Positions 24,228 to 34,084 are shown, counted from the stretch's first letter. The stretch is 34,723 nt of DNA from an uncultured Alphaproteobacteria bacterium (GCA_913061155.1 CAJXSI010000012.1:1-34723); one strand, 5' to 3'. Program-made: numbers and translations. The notes: generated from the sequence alone by a model not told the origin.

Positions 24228-27200
24228 TTAGGCTTTTATCCCTTTTTTTGACACATTGCTTCTATCCTTACGGGCAAGAATACTGTACGCAGCCGGAATA
24301 ACAAATAAGGTAAAGATCGTTCCAATTGACATTCCCCCAACAATAACCCAACCAATTTGGCTCCGGCTTACAGCACCGGCGCCACTTGCCATAACAAGGG
24401 GAACAGCCCCTAAAACCATGGCACCTGTTGTCATAAGAATGGGGCGCAAACGCAACATTGTTGCCCGAATCGCCGCATTAATACGGGATATTTTCGGGTT
24501 TTCATCACGAATAACATTGGCAAATTCAACAATCAAAATACCGTGTTTTGTAATCAACCCGATCAGGGTGACCAACCCAATCTGACTGTAAATACTTAAA
24601 GAATGCCCTGTCATCCATAAAGTGATTAAGGCCCCCGATAAAGACATGGGAACAGAGAACATAATAATAAGGGGGTCAATAAAGCTTTCAAACTGGGCCG
24701 CCATAATCAAATAAATAAAGATTAAGGCCAGACCAAAGATTAAGTAAATTGTGTATTGGGCTTCCATATACTGTTTTGTTTCCCCAGAAAATTCTGTGCG
24801 AATTGTGTCAGGAAGAACTTGGTCTGCAACTTTTTGGAAGACTTCAACAACTTCCCCCATGCTTAAGTTTTTGGCAGGTTCACCACTTAATGTCACGGAC
24901 CGTAATTGGTTGTAGTGGTTAATACGTGCGGGGATACGTTCTTGGCTGATATCCACGACAGAAGAAATCGGAATCATGGTTTCTTTGTTATTAGTGCCCC
25001 GGATATACATATTGCTTAGATCATTGGGGGAACGTTTTTTGTCATCACGAACAGACATGACAACATCATATTGTTCAGAATCTTTTTTAAAGTCTGTTAT
25101 GCGGCGGCCACTGATAAAGGTGTCAAAGGCTTCGGCAATGGCAGAAACATCAATCCCAAGAAGGGCCGCTTTATCGCGTTTAATATTCACAACATATTCT
25201 TGAATGGCATCTTCCTTGTCTGTCATAAGGTAAGGAATGGCCCGCGCCCGACTTAAAGCACCTTGTAAGATAGAAGAGGCAGATTCCAATTCAGATTGGG
25301 ATTTTGTGGTCTGTAAAACAAACTGTAAGGATTCATCAGACCCACCACCTGAAGATATGCCAGAACGCCCAGGGGAGGCCGATGCATTCACACCTGTTAC
25401 TTTGCGTATTTTAGGTTTCACTTCCTTGATGATGTCTAAACTGCTGCGTTTTCTATCTTTCCAAGGCGTCAAAATGTTCATAATCATGGGATTTGGGGGG
25501 GCCACAATGGATAGTTGGCCTTCGACTTCTGGTACTTTGGACATGATTTCAGCAATTTCTTGCATATATTTTTTCGTAAATTCAATCGTTGCCCCTTGCG
25601 GTAACATGGCACTATTATTAATAAGCCCAAGGTCTTCGTCAGGGGTTAATTCACTTGGCAGAACTTTGAATCCTATAAAACTTCCAAAAAGGAACAAAAT
25701 GAATGCCCCAGATAAGATGATTTTACGAAACTTCATGGCTTTGATAAGTTTATCATTATACCAAACTTCAAATTCACCGTAGTAATAATTAAAGTCTAAT
25801 CTTTTTGCAGCCCGTTTAATGGCCGTCCAAGTGTCATGATACTCAACAGGAAGTTTTTTCGTTCTGCTGTTTATCTTTGACCCTAACCAGCCAGGTTTTT
25901 TATTTTTATCATGCGCCTTTAACATTCTGGAACACATCATTGGCGTCAGTGTCAACGCAACAAAGCCCGAGATAATAACAGACCCTGCCAAAGTCAAAGC
26001 AAATTCGGTAAAAAGCTTGCCAATAGTTCCCGTTGATAAAGAAATAGGGGCATAAACAGCAGCCAAAGTAAGGGTCATGGCAATAATGGCAAAGCTGATT
26101 TCCTGGCTACCCTTAAGGGCTGCTTTCATGGGGGATAGGCCATTTTCAATATAACGATGGATGTTCTCCATCATGACAATGGCATCATCAACCACAAGTC
26201 CAATGGCCAAAACAATGGCCAACAAGGTTAACATGTTCAACGTAAACCCAAAGGCATAAAGCAAGGTAAACGTTGCAATGATGGAAACTGGGATGGTTAC
26301 CAACGGAATCAGGGCCGCACGGAAAGACCACAAGAATAATAGAATGATAAGAAAGACACATACAATGGCTTCAAAGAATGTTTTATAAACTTCATCAATA
26401 GATTGTTTAATTGGGATACTTTTATCCACAGCAAGGGCAAGGTTCATACCTTTTGGCAAGTTTCTTTTCATTTCCGGCAAAAGCTTTTTTGCCTGATCAG
26501 AAACTTCCAATGGGTTTGAAATAGACTTTTTAATTAACCCGATGGCAATGGCCGGCATTCTGTTATAAAACGCCACATTTTTTTCAACACCAGGGGAAAA
26601 TTCTGCCCGCCCAACGTCTTTAAGTTTGATCAAATAATCTTTTTCTTTTGCAATGATGACGTTATTAAATTCTTCCGTACTTTTTAACGTAGCGGATGTT
26701 GTGACCATGTATTCGCGATCGGTTCCCTTTAACTGTCCAGCAGGTTTATGAATGTTTTGTTGTTTTAATGCTGTTGAAATATCTTGGGTGGTTATGCGGT
26801 AAGCTGCCATTTTCACAGGGTCAAGCCAAATGTGCATCATATGCCCTTGGGATCCAAATAGATCAACTGCTGCAACCCCTCCAATGGCTTCAAAATCACT
26901 TTCTAAATAGTGATGGGCATAGTCATATAGTTCTGCGATGGAGTGACTGTTATTTTCGCTGTAAAGGGCAACATACAAAACAGGAATGGCGTCGGCATCA
27001 GATTTTTTAATAATGGAATCTTTTGCCCCGTCTGGCAATTTCACCTTTATTTTCGATATCCGGTCACGAATATCGCTGGCTGCTGCGTCAATATCACGGT
27101 CGGGTTTGAAATAAATGTTAACACGACTTGTTTCCCCTTCACTGACAGACTTCATAAAGTCGATACCTTCAATCCCGGCTAAGGCAGATTCGATAATCTT

Positions 27201-27392
27201 TGTTACGCGGGTTTCAATGATTTGTGGGCTGGCACCTTCATACGCAGTTGTGATACTGACAATTGGTTTATCAACACGTGGATATTGGCGTAGGGATAAA
27301 TGTGTATAAGATACGGCCCCAATAATAATCATGATCAATGTCATGACGATTGCAAGAACGGGTCTATTGATACAAATTACAGGAAGTTTCAC
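24228..27392 (-). CDS. RND efflux transporter, inner-membrane permease (HAE1 family)
   Basis: 1054 residues, full length, GTG start with AAGGA 8 bases upstream. It has the RND pattern of two halves, each a first helix, a large periplasmic loop and five more helices. The proton-relay segment LAIVLAIGLVVDDAIVMMEN (about 393-412) contains the paired Asp residues. Conserved pieces include GASPQIIETRVTKIIE, SGFVALTLTPMMCSRML and LITKHGILIVEFAN. The family exports drugs, detergents or lipids using proton flow. It follows its adaptor gene by 5 bases. No outer-membrane TolC-type gene is in the window, so the pump must use one encoded elsewhere. Confidence 0.93.
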   Translation of the reverse strand: MKLPVICINRPVLAIVMTLIMIIIGAVSYTHLSLRQYPRVDKPIVSITTAYEGASPQIIETRVTKIIESALAGIEGIDFMKSVSEGETSRVNIYFKPDRDIDAAASDIRDRISKIKVKLPDGAKDSIIKKSDADAIPVLYVALYSENNSHSIAELYDYAHHYLESDFEAIGGVAAVDLFGSQGHMMHIWLDPVKMAAYRITTQDISTALKQQNIHKPAGQLKGTDREYMVTTSATLKSTEEFNNVIIAKEKDYLIKLKDVGRAEFSPGVEKNVAFYNRMPAIAIGLIKKSISNPLEVSDQAKKLLPEMKRNLPKGMNLALAVDKSIPIKQSIDEVYKTFFEAIVCVFLIILLFLWSFRAALIPLVTIPVSIIATFTLLYAFGFTLNMLTLLAIVLAIGLVVDDAIVMMENIHRYIENGLSPMKAALKGSQEISFAIIAMTLTLAAVYAPISLSTGTIGKLFTEFALTLAGSVIISGFVALTLTPMMCSRMLKAHDKNKKPGWLGSKINSRTKKLPVEYHDTWTAIKRAAKRLDFNYYYGEFEVWYNDKLIKAMKFRKIILSGAFILFLFGSFIGFKVLPSELTPDEDLGLINNSAMLPQGATIEFTKKYMQEIAEIMSKVPEVEGQLSIVAPPNPMIMNILTPWKDRKRSSLDIIKEVKPKIRKVTGVNASASPGRSGISSGGGSDESLQFVLQTTKSQSELESASSILQGALSRARAIPYLMTDKEDAIQEYVVNIKRDKAALLGIDVSAIAEAFDTFISGRRITDFKKDSEQYDVVMSVRDDKKRSPNDLSNMYIRGTNNKETMIPISSVVDISQERIPARINHYNQLRSVTLSGEPAKNLSMGEVVEVFQKVADQVLPDTIRTEFSGETKQYMEAQYTIYLIFGLALIFIYLIMAAQFESFIDPLIIMFSVPMSLSGALITLWMTGHSLSIYSQIGLVTLIGLITKHGILIVEFANVIRDENPKISRINAAIRATMLRLRPILMTTGAMVLGAVPLVMASGAGAVSRSQIGWVIVGGMSIGTIFTLFVIPAAYSILARKDRSNVSKKGIKA

Positions 27393-27397
27393 AGCAT

Positions 27398-28591
27398 TTA
27401 TCCTTGTTGTAATGTCATTGGAGGAACTATATAAACAGGAGCATTATGTTGAATTTTCATTTGTCCTGCATAAACAACTTTTTGTCCAGGGGCCAATCCT
27501 TTAAGGATTTCCACATGTTCACCGTTCCGTTCACCTGTCTTAACGCCACGTTGTTTTGCAATACCATTTTCGACGACATAGACGAATTCTTGGTTGCCTA
27601 ATGATTCGACAGAGGATTCACGAACCATAATGACATTTTCATGTACTTCTGTTCGGATTTTCACGTTGGCAAACAACCCTGGGCGTAATTCGTTGTCAAG
27701 ATTTTCAAAGCTTGCCCTAACACGAATGCTGTGCCCCAATGGATCTATGACAGTATCAATCGATTCAATTTCTGCTTCGAAAACATTTCCGTCAAATCCA
27801 TCAATTTCCAAAGTGACCAGCTCACCCACTTTTACTTTTGTAAGCAGTTTTTCGGGGATACGGAAGTCTACTTTGATCGGGTCTGTGTCGTCCAAAGTAA
27901 TAAGGTCTTCCCCAACCTTGACATATTGACCTAAGTTAATGTCTAGCATCCCCAAGAACCCTTCAAATGGGGACGTAATTAAAGTTTTATCAAGATGGCT
28001 TTGCGTTTTTTCAACTTCAGCTTCAGCAACAAGCATACTGGCATAAGCTTCTTCCTTGTCCGTCTTTTTACCAGCCCCCCGTTTTTGAAGGAGTTTGGCC
28101 CGTTCATATTTTGCCTTGGCAAGCTTTAATTTGGCAGTAGCCTCTTTAAATTGTGCTTTGTAAGCGGTGGCATTCAACTGGATAAGGGGCGTATCTTTTT
28201 TGACAAACTGACCACTTTTAACAAAAATTTCTTGAATCTTACCGTCAACTTCGGGCTTAACAGTGATGGTTTGATTGGACCTTAGTGTCCCCACAGTATT
28301 GATGAATTGTTCAAAAGTTTTTGTTGACACATCTTCTGCTTCTACAGCGATTTCAGGCATTTTGGGATTGGAATCAAACGCAGATGCCAAGTAAAAATTA
28401 TAAGCAATCCACGAAACAAGACTTAATATAATGACAAGTTGACCACCAATTGCAAGATGTAACCATCCCTTAGGGTGCTTTGTTATATGCTGGTATCCAT
28501 GCTTTGCCTTTCTGGCAACCCAACTGCTTGCTTTTTTACTTGCCTTTTTTGTTGTGGCAAGATGTTTGTGAAAACTATCCCTCATGTGCAA
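27398..28591 (-). CDS. RND efflux periplasmic adaptor (membrane fusion protein)
   Basis: 397 residues. A basic cytoplasmic N-terminus (about 1-45), one membrane anchor (about 46-69), then the HlyD/AcrA-like order of domains: beta-barrel and lipoyl half (VKPEVDGKIQEIFVKSGQFV), a helical hairpin with heptads (about 130-185), the second lipoyl half (ITSPFEGFLGMLDINLGQYV) and a beta-barrel to the C-terminus. It is anchored by a helix, not by a lipid. It links the permease to an outer-membrane channel. Two ATGs lie 6 bases apart (28591 and 28585) and neither has a strong ribosome-binding site. Confidence 0.92.
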   Translation of the reverse strand: MHMRDSFHKHLATTKKASKKASSWVARKAKHGYQHITKHPKGWLHLAIGGQLVIILSLVSWIAYNFYLASAFDSNPKMPEIAVEAEDVSTKTFEQFINTVGTLRSNQTITVKPEVDGKIQEIFVKSGQFVKKDTPLIQLNATAYKAQFKEATAKLKLAKAKYERAKLLQKRGAGKKTDKEEAYASMLVAEAEVEKTQSHLDKTLITSPFEGFLGMLDINLGQYVKVGEDLITLDDTDPIKVDFRIPEKLLTKVKVGELVTLEIDGFDGNVFEAEIESIDTVIDPLGHSIRVRASFENLDNELRPGLFANVKIRTEVHENVIMVRESSVESLGNQEFVYVVENGIAKQRGVKTGERNGEHVEILKGLAPGQKVVYAGQMKIQHNAPVYIVPPMTLQQG

Positions 28592-28661
28592 CTACCATTT
28601 TTTTTATTAATCATATAGCATTTCATCTGGTGTCAACAGTCTTATTTTTCAACTATTGATG

Positions 28662-29165
28662 TTAATTTTTCTTTGTTTTAGCTGTTTGGTTGCCTTGATT
28701 TGCTTGTTGACGGTACATTTCAACAAAATCAACAGGGTTCAACATCAAGGGGGGCACACCGCCATCACGCGTTATTTCTGCAATAATATTGCGGGCAAAG
28801 GGGAATAATAACCTTGGGCATTCAATTAAAACCAATGGCTTAAGTGATTCTTCAGGGATTTCTTCTGCAATGCCAAAAACACCTGCATAAGCAAGCTCAG
28901 CAATAAAAACCTCTGCCTTTTCCAAAGACGCCTTGGCCTGAATATTTAACGTCACTTCAAAATCATTGTTTTCAAGAGGTTTTGCTTCAACATGGACATT
29001 AACACTAATGTCAGGTGATTGGGCCGCTGGTTCTGATAAAAGCTTAAGAATATTTGGATTTTCAAAAGACAGATCTTTTGTGTACTGTGCCTTAATCGTA
29101 ATTGGATTGCTGGGCATTGATTCTGTGAATTCTGCTTTTGTCTCTTGTTTCTTGTCGTTTGCCAT
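28662..29165 (-). CDS. secB: protein-export chaperone SecB
   Basis: 167 residues when started at the ATG at 29165, which has AAGGAA 7 bases upstream; the frame is open 96 bases further but that extension is unlike SecB. The conserved core is IKAQYTKDLSFENPN, VELxVQAKA-type strands (VTLNIQAKASLEKAEVFIAELAYAGVF split across 95-125), and ECPRLLFPFARNIIAEITRDGGVPPLMLNPVDF. SecB keeps preproteins unfolded and passes them to SecA. It is longer at both ends than enteric SecB, as is usual in Alphaproteobacteria. Divergent from mutS. Confidence 0.95.
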   Translation of the reverse strand: MANDKKQETKAEFTESMPSNPITIKAQYTKDLSFENPNILKLLSEPAAQSPDISVNVHVEAKPLENNDFEVTLNIQAKASLEKAEVFIAELAYAGVFGIAEEIPEESLKPLVLIECPRLLFPFARNIIAEITRDGGVPPLMLNPVDFVEMYRQQANQGNQTAKTKKN

Positions 29166-29282
29166 TGAAAATTCCTTTATTATATATTTTTCATAAAAAA
29201 TTCGATATTGTATTGGCCTTACATATAAATTAATGTGGGCAGTAATTTCGTATACAATCAAGTACTATAGAGTTTTAACATA
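29166..29282. promoter_or_regulatory. divergent secB / mutS intergenic region
   Basis: 117 AT-rich bases must hold the promoters of both genes. I see the secB ribosome-binding site (AAGGAA at about 29172-29177, minus strand) but no pair of boxes near sigma-70 consensus that I would defend. Confidence 0.4.
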
Positions 29283-31928
29283 ATGACCACCCAAGATACA
29301 AACACAAAATCTGAAATAAATATTGGCAAATTAACCCCAATGTTACAACAATATTTTGAAATCAAACAACAGTATCCAGATTGTTTGTTGTTTTATCGCC
29401 TTGGAGATTTTTATGAATTGTTTTTTGATGATGCTGTTAAGACCGCAAAAATACTTGAAATAACCTTAACCAAAAGGGGCAGAAAAGAAGGGGATGATAT
29501 TCCTATGTGTGGCGTCCCTTTTCATTCAAGTGATTCCTATATTTCCAGGTTAATCCGCGAAGGGTACAAAGTTGCAATTTGTGAACAAATTGAAGATGCT
29601 TCTGAAGCAAAAAAACGGGGCCCAAAATCAATTGTTCAGCGTGATGTCGTTAGGGTTATAACGCCAGGCACTTTGACCGAAGACACTTTGCTTGAAGCAA
29701 GTCAGTACAACTTTCTGACCGCTGTATCGGAAAATAAGGGAACTTATGGCGTGGCCTCAATCGATATTTCAACAGGAAATTTTTTGATTGAAAATGGGTC
29801 TGCAAGCCAGCTTGAAACGATTCTTGCAAAGCTTGATCCTAAAGAAGTTTTGATTCCGCAAAAGCTTACAGAAAATGCCCGATTATATGAAATACTTGGC
29901 CAGTGGAAAGAAAAATTAACCCTTCAGCCCGACAGTCGTTTTAACTTAAAGAATTCAGAAAAAAGATTATTGGAAGCCTTCAACGTATCGACTATGGATG
30001 GGTTCGGTAATTTTGGCGCGGCAGAAATATCCGCCGCTGGGGCGTTGTCCGAATATATATTTTTGACGCAAAAAGGAAAATTTCCAAACTTGCAACCACC
30101 AAAAAAACATGCGGAAAATAATTTCCTTCAGATCGACGCATCAACCCGACGAAATCTAGAACTTTCTTGTACTTTATCAGGGCAACGCAAAGGCAGTTTA
30201 TTAAATACAATTGATTATACAAAGACAGCGGCAGGGGGCCGTTTAATGGCTTACAGACTGGCCATGCCAATTACTAATATTCAAATTATTGATCAACGTC
30301 TGGACGCCATAGAATGGGCAATGAAAAGCAACTTGGGCGATGCAGTTTGTTCAGAAATGAAAAACTTGCCAGATATAGAAAGGGTCTTGTCACGCTTAAG
30401 CCTTGGACGTGGGGCCCCCCGTGATCTTGCCAGTATTCGCGATGGTCTGTTGATAGCAACCCGGATGTCCCGTTTGTTGGAAAATAAACAGCTTCCAATT
30501 CTTTTTGAAAAGAATATTTCTATATTGGATAAATACGAATTATTGGCCCAGCGTCTTGATAAAATGTTGGCAGAAAACATACCGTTGTTTGCACGAGATG
30601 GGGGTTTTATCGCAACAGGATACATGCCAGAATTGGATGAATTACGTCACTTAAAGAATGAAGGCAAACAAACCATTGCGGCGATGCAAATGGCAATGTC
30701 CCGCGATACAGGGATTCCATCTTTGAAAATAAAGCATAATAATGTTTTAGGATATTATATTGAAATAACGAATACCCATAAAAATAAAATTCCAGAACAT
30801 TTTATCCATCGCCAAACGCTGGCCAGCAATTTTCGTTTCACCACTGTTGAATTAAGTGAGTTGGAACAAAAAATCGCCACAGCAGGGGAAAAAGCCATTT
30901 CAATTGAATTAAGATTATTTGAAGATTTGGTTCAAGAAATTATGAAGTATCAGGCGGATTTTTCAAAAATATCCCATGTGTTGGCAGAACTTGATTTAAC
31001 TTTTTCTTTGGCGCATCTGGCGGAAAACGAAGGATATTGTCGGCCAAAAATCGATACAAGTCTGAAGATGGATATTATCGATGGCCGCCATTCGGTGGTG
31101 GAAAAAACTTTGAAGTCAGGGGACAGTCAGTCTTTCACGCCCAATGATTGTCAACTGGATGAAAATAATAGGGTTTGGCTTTTAACAGGCCCCAACATGG
31201 CGGGGAAAAGCACCTTTTTGCGGCAAAATGCTTTGCTTGTCATTATGGCCCAAATGGGCAGTTTTGTTCCGGCAAAAAAAGCCCACATCGGTATTGTTGA
31301 TCGTATCTTTAGTCGGGTAGGGGCATCAGATGATTTGGCCCGTGGACGGTCAACCTTTATGGTTGAAATGGTGGAAACAGCCGCCATTTTGAATCAATCA
31401 ACCCAACGATCTTTTGTTATTCTGGATGAAATAGGCCGCGGAACATCGACGTATGATGGGGTGTCCTTGGCCTGGGCAACAGTGGAACACCTTCATAACT
31501 TATCCAGATGTCGCACCTTGTTTGCAACGCACTATCATGAATTATCTGCCTTGGAAAAAACAATGCCTGGCATTGAATGTCATTCCATGAGTATCAAAGA
31601 ATGGGAAAATAAAATAGTCTTTTTGCACAAAGTTATTAAAGGCGCCGCCGATCGTTCTTATGGTATACATGTGGCAGAGATTGCGGGTATTCCCGATGCC
31701 GTCATACAGCGTGCCAAGGGCATTTTATTGAAATTAGAAAAATCTGGACAGAAAATTAAACTGCAAGATTTATCAGATGATTTACCCTTGTTGAAAATCG
31801 CAAACCAGACAAATACGTCATCAAAAGCAAGCAATCTTGAAAAAGAAGTGAAAAACATGAACCCTGACAGTCTAAGCCCGCGTGAGGCGTTAGATTATTT
31901 ATATAAACTAAAAGGACTAATTTCTTAA
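29283..31928 (+). CDS. mutS: DNA mismatch repair protein MutS
   Basis: 881 residues. The mismatch-recognition Phe-x-Glu is F43-Y-E45 in YRLGDFYELFFDDA. The connector, lever and clamp domains follow, then the ABC-type ATPase: Walker A TGPNMAGKST near 637, Walker B and signature DEIGRGTSTYDG near 714-725, and FATHYHEL near 747. The C-terminal helix-loop-helix dimer region ends in SPREALDYLYKLK. MutS finds mismatches and recruits MutL. The TAA overlaps the ATG of the next gene by one base, so mutS heads a coupled operon. No strong ribosome-binding site precedes it. Confidence 0.97.
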   Translation: MTTQDTNTKSEINIGKLTPMLQQYFEIKQQYPDCLLFYRLGDFYELFFDDAVKTAKILEITLTKRGRKEGDDIPMCGVPFHSSDSYISRLIREGYKVAICEQIEDASEAKKRGPKSIVQRDVVRVITPGTLTEDTLLEASQYNFLTAVSENKGTYGVASIDISTGNFLIENGSASQLETILAKLDPKEVLIPQKLTENARLYEILGQWKEKLTLQPDSRFNLKNSEKRLLEAFNVSTMDGFGNFGAAEISAAGALSEYIFLTQKGKFPNLQPPKKHAENNFLQIDASTRRNLELSCTLSGQRKGSLLNTIDYTKTAAGGRLMAYRLAMPITNIQIIDQRLDAIEWAMKSNLGDAVCSEMKNLPDIERVLSRLSLGRGAPRDLASIRDGLLIATRMSRLLENKQLPILFEKNISILDKYELLAQRLDKMLAENIPLFARDGGFIATGYMPELDELRHLKNEGKQTIAAMQMAMSRDTGIPSLKIKHNNVLGYYIEITNTHKNKIPEHFIHRQTLASNFRFTTVELSELEQKIATAGEKAISIELRLFEDLVQEIMKYQADFSKISHVLAELDLTFSLAHLAENEGYCRPKIDTSLKMDIIDGRHSVVEKTLKSGDSQSFTPNDCQLDENNRVWLLTGPNMAGKSTFLRQNALLVIMAQMGSFVPAKKAHIGIVDRIFSRVGASDDLARGRSTFMVEMVETAAILNQSTQRSFVILDEIGRGTSTYDGVSLAWATVEHLHNLSRCRTLFATHYHELSALEKTMPGIECHSMSIKEWENKIVFLHKVIKGAADRSYGIHVAEIAGIPDAVIQRAKGILLKLEKSGQKIKLQDLSDDLPLLKIANQTNTSSKASNLEKEVKNMNPDSLSPREALDYLYKLKGLIS

Positions 31929-32854
31929 TGGTATCAGTTTCCCAGACGAAACATTTGCATGCACAGGCGGCAGGATGGATTATCTTATGCCGGGCCGCCT
32001 TTATTGGCATGATGGCTTTGGTAAAGTTTTTGCCGTATCAGACATTACAAGTAAACCTATGTCGAAGTGTTGTCAATATGGCTATTGTCCTGCTTGTTTT
32101 GGCTTATCAACGCAAGCTTCATTTCAAAAGCAAGCAACCTAAATTGCAACTGGTGCGTGTTATCTGTGGGGCGTTTGGCATGATGTGTTATTACTATGCT
32201 TTTCGTAATTTAGATATGGCAAAGGCCAGCACTTTATTATTTGCCCAGGCTTTGATTTTGCCTGTTTTGGCAATGATTTTTCTGCATGAAAAAAGTGGGT
32301 GGCGTCGTATTTTGGCTGTGGTTATTGGTTATATTGGGATATGGGTTGCGTTGGATCCTGTTTATGAAGAATTTTCATATGCCGAGGGAATTGCCTTGCT
32401 GGCCGCAGCTTTGGGGGCAGGGGCGATGGTATCTGGCAAGAAATTAACCGCCACAGATAATACCTTGTTATTGATGTTCTTTTCAGGATTGGCCACTGTT
32501 TCTTTGCTGGCGCCGTTGTTTATATTTGATATATCTTTATTTGGCATGATTGAAAAGGTTCACTGGCAACCAATGTTATTTGACGATTGGAAGTATATTT
32601 TATTGATTGTTTTGTGCTCTTTAACTGCCCAGTACAGTTATATTCGGTCCTATAAAATTGGAGATATCGGATTTTTGGCCCCATTTGAATATTTAAAGTT
32701 TATTTTTTCTTTGGTTATAGGCTATTTATTTTTTGCAGAATTTCCAGAAACAACAACCTATATTGGGGCTGCCATCGTGATGGGCAGCACGCTGTATTTG
32801 ACAAAGCGAGAACTTAAGAAAAATCCACAATATAACTATAGGCCAGATAGATGA
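31928..32854 (+). CDS. EamA/DMT-family drug/metabolite transporter
   Basis: 308 residues with ten predicted helices arranged as two EamA repeats. RVICGAFGMMCYYYAFRNLDMAKASTL is the typical middle of repeat one, and SLTAQYSYIRSYKIGDIGFLAPFEYLKFIFSLVIGYLFFAEFP the end of repeat two (both quoted in part). DMT proteins move small metabolites, S-adenosylmethionine or amino acids; the substrate cannot be read. The ATG shares a base with the mutS stop, and the TGA overlaps the gloB start by 4 bases, which indicates translational coupling on both sides. Confidence 0.88.
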   Translation: MVSVSQTKHLHAQAAGWIILCRAAFIGMMALVKFLPYQTLQVNLCRSVVNMAIVLLVLAYQRKLHFKSKQPKLQLVRVICGAFGMMCYYYAFRNLDMAKASTLLFAQALILPVLAMIFLHEKSGWRRILAVVIGYIGIWVALDPVYEEFSYAEGIALLAAALGAGAMVSGKKLTATDNTLLLMFFSGLATVSLLAPLFIFDISLFGMIEKVHWQPMLFDDWKYILLIVLCSLTAQYSYIRSYKIGDIGFLAPFEYLKFIFSLVIGYLFFAEFPETTTYIGAAIVMGSTLYLTKRELKKNPQYNYRPDR

Positions 32855-33570
32855 GTTTGCAGATATATCAAATTCCAGCCTTAACAGATAACTATATTTA
32901 TATCCTTCACGGCGAAGGGCGTACTGCGATTATTGATCCGTCAGAGTCAAAAGATGTCTTACATTTCTTACAACAGCGGGATTGGCCGCTGGATTATATA
33001 TTGAATACACATCATCACCATGATCATGTGGGCGGAAATAATGATATTAAGCAACATAAACAATGCCTGGTTTATGCAAGTAGGCACGATCAAGAACGTA
33101 TACCAAGCTGTGATAAGGGGCTAACAGAGGCAGATATTATTACTTTGGGCAAACATGTGATTCAAATCATTGATATTCCGGGCCATACATCTGGTCATAT
33201 TGCTTATTACCTGCCACAGGATGCTGTTTTATTTTGTGGGGATACGTTGTTTTCCATGGGGTGTGGGCGTGTTTTCGAAGGCACAATGGAACAGCTTTAT
33301 GATTCTTTGCAAAAAATAAAGGCGTTACCTGATGATACGATGGTTTATTGCGCCCATGAATATACGGTGAAAAATATTGAATTTGCTTTGACCTTGGATC
33401 CTGAAAATAAAGACTTGCAGGAAAAGTTATCAGAGGCCACGGCCAAAAGGGAAATGGGCAAATCAACTGTCCCAACCTTTTTGGGGGATGAAAAAAAATA
33501 TAACCCTTTCTTAAAGGCCACATCTTTGGAAGAATTTAAAAAAATTCGATTAATGAAAGATGATTTTTAA
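32851..33570 (+). CDS. gloB: hydroxyacylglutathione hydrolase (glyoxalase II)
   Basis: 239 residues of the metallo-beta-lactamase fold. THHHHDHVGG (residues 53-62) gives the His-x-His-x-Asp-His metal site; GHTSGH, FCGDTLFSMGCGR and CAHEYT supply the remaining ligands; the C-terminal part with PTFLGDEKKYNPFLK is the glyoxalase II glutathione-binding tail. It hydrolyses S-lactoylglutathione in methylglyoxal detoxification. Last gene of the mutS-eamA-gloB run. Confidence 0.94.
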   Translation: MSLQIYQIPALTDNYIYILHGEGRTAIIDPSESKDVLHFLQQRDWPLDYILNTHHHHDHVGGNNDIKQHKQCLVYASRHDQERIPSCDKGLTEADIITLGKHVIQIIDIPGHTSGHIAYYLPQDAVLFCGDTLFSMGCGRVFEGTMEQLYDSLQKIKALPDDTMVYCAHEYTVKNIEFALTLDPENKDLQEKLSEATAKREMGKSTVPTFLGDEKKYNPFLKATSLEEFKKIRLMKDDF

Positions 33571-33668
33571 ATAAGAAGTTTAGACCAATACGTAACGCAC
33601 AAAATTATTTTTGGGGCGTGTACCTAATAAAGATCCTTAAGAAGACATTTTGGTGATCTTATTCCGTT

Positions 33669-33770
33669 GTCGTCCCGGACTTGATCCGGGATCCAGTCAT
33701 AACCTAAAAGGCAGGCGGATTGTATACGGTGAGTATTTCTCTGGACCCCGCATCAAGTGCGGGGCGACGA
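33669..33770. repeat. composite repeat of the AGTCATAA-spacer type, intact copy
   Basis: GTCGTCCCGGACTTGATCC opens a CCGGG-arm palindrome, followed by AGTCATAACCTAAAAGGCAG, a TATACGGTGAGTATTTCTCT linker and a CCCCGCA-arm palindrome (TCAAG core). Inverted partner at 14258-14358. The 98 bases before it, after gloB, hold nothing I can identify. Confidence 0.87.
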
Positions 33771-33786
33771 AGTTGGAGGAGGCCGA

Positions 33787-33981
33787 TGGCGCATGGATCA
33801 CCGTGCACCCTGTTGATGCTCGCGATGACGGAACAAGGGGTTGGGTAAGGATACTTCTTGGTTTGCCGTCATCCCACGGATTGACCGTGGGGCCCAAGCT
33901 ACCTTAGACATCTTTCTTCATTGTCATTCCGGACTTGATCCGGAATCCACAGCGGTGTTCATCACAGAGAACTTGATTGCC
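33787..33981. repeat. 195-bp direct repeat, copy 1
   Basis: Matches 34182-34376 with about three mismatches. It contains GGATCACCGTGCACCC, a palindrome CCCACGG/CCGTGGG with core ATTGA (33873-33891) and the start of the GTGTTCATCACAGA-type composite. Open frames across it are chance products of the repeat. Confidence 0.88.
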
Positions 33982-34019
33982 GTAGACTTCTGGATTCTGG
34001 TGCCAAGCACCAGAATGAC
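33922..34019. repeat. composite repeat of the GTGTTCATCACAGA type, third intact copy
   Basis: Same order as the first 100 bases of 8535-8689: CCGGA palindrome, spacer, TTCTGGTG palindrome. The core here is CCAAG in place of TCAAG (one change). Confidence 0.87.
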
Positions 34020-34065
34020 GGGGTTTGGAGGGCTATCATAATCTTAATGACATACGTATCGTCGT

Positions 34066-34084
34066 CCTGGTAGTTGATACCAGG
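34066..34084. repeat. CCTGGTA-arm palindrome with GTTGA core
   Basis: Perfect 7-bp arms CCTGGTA/TACCAGG around GTTGA, flanked by CGTCGT and GCCC as in the other types. Confidence 0.85.

Noticed and set aside
28662-29261. Longer SecB starting at 29261
   Set aside because: The extra 32 residues are unlike SecB and lie in the divergent promoter region; the ATG at 29165 has a good ribosome-binding site.
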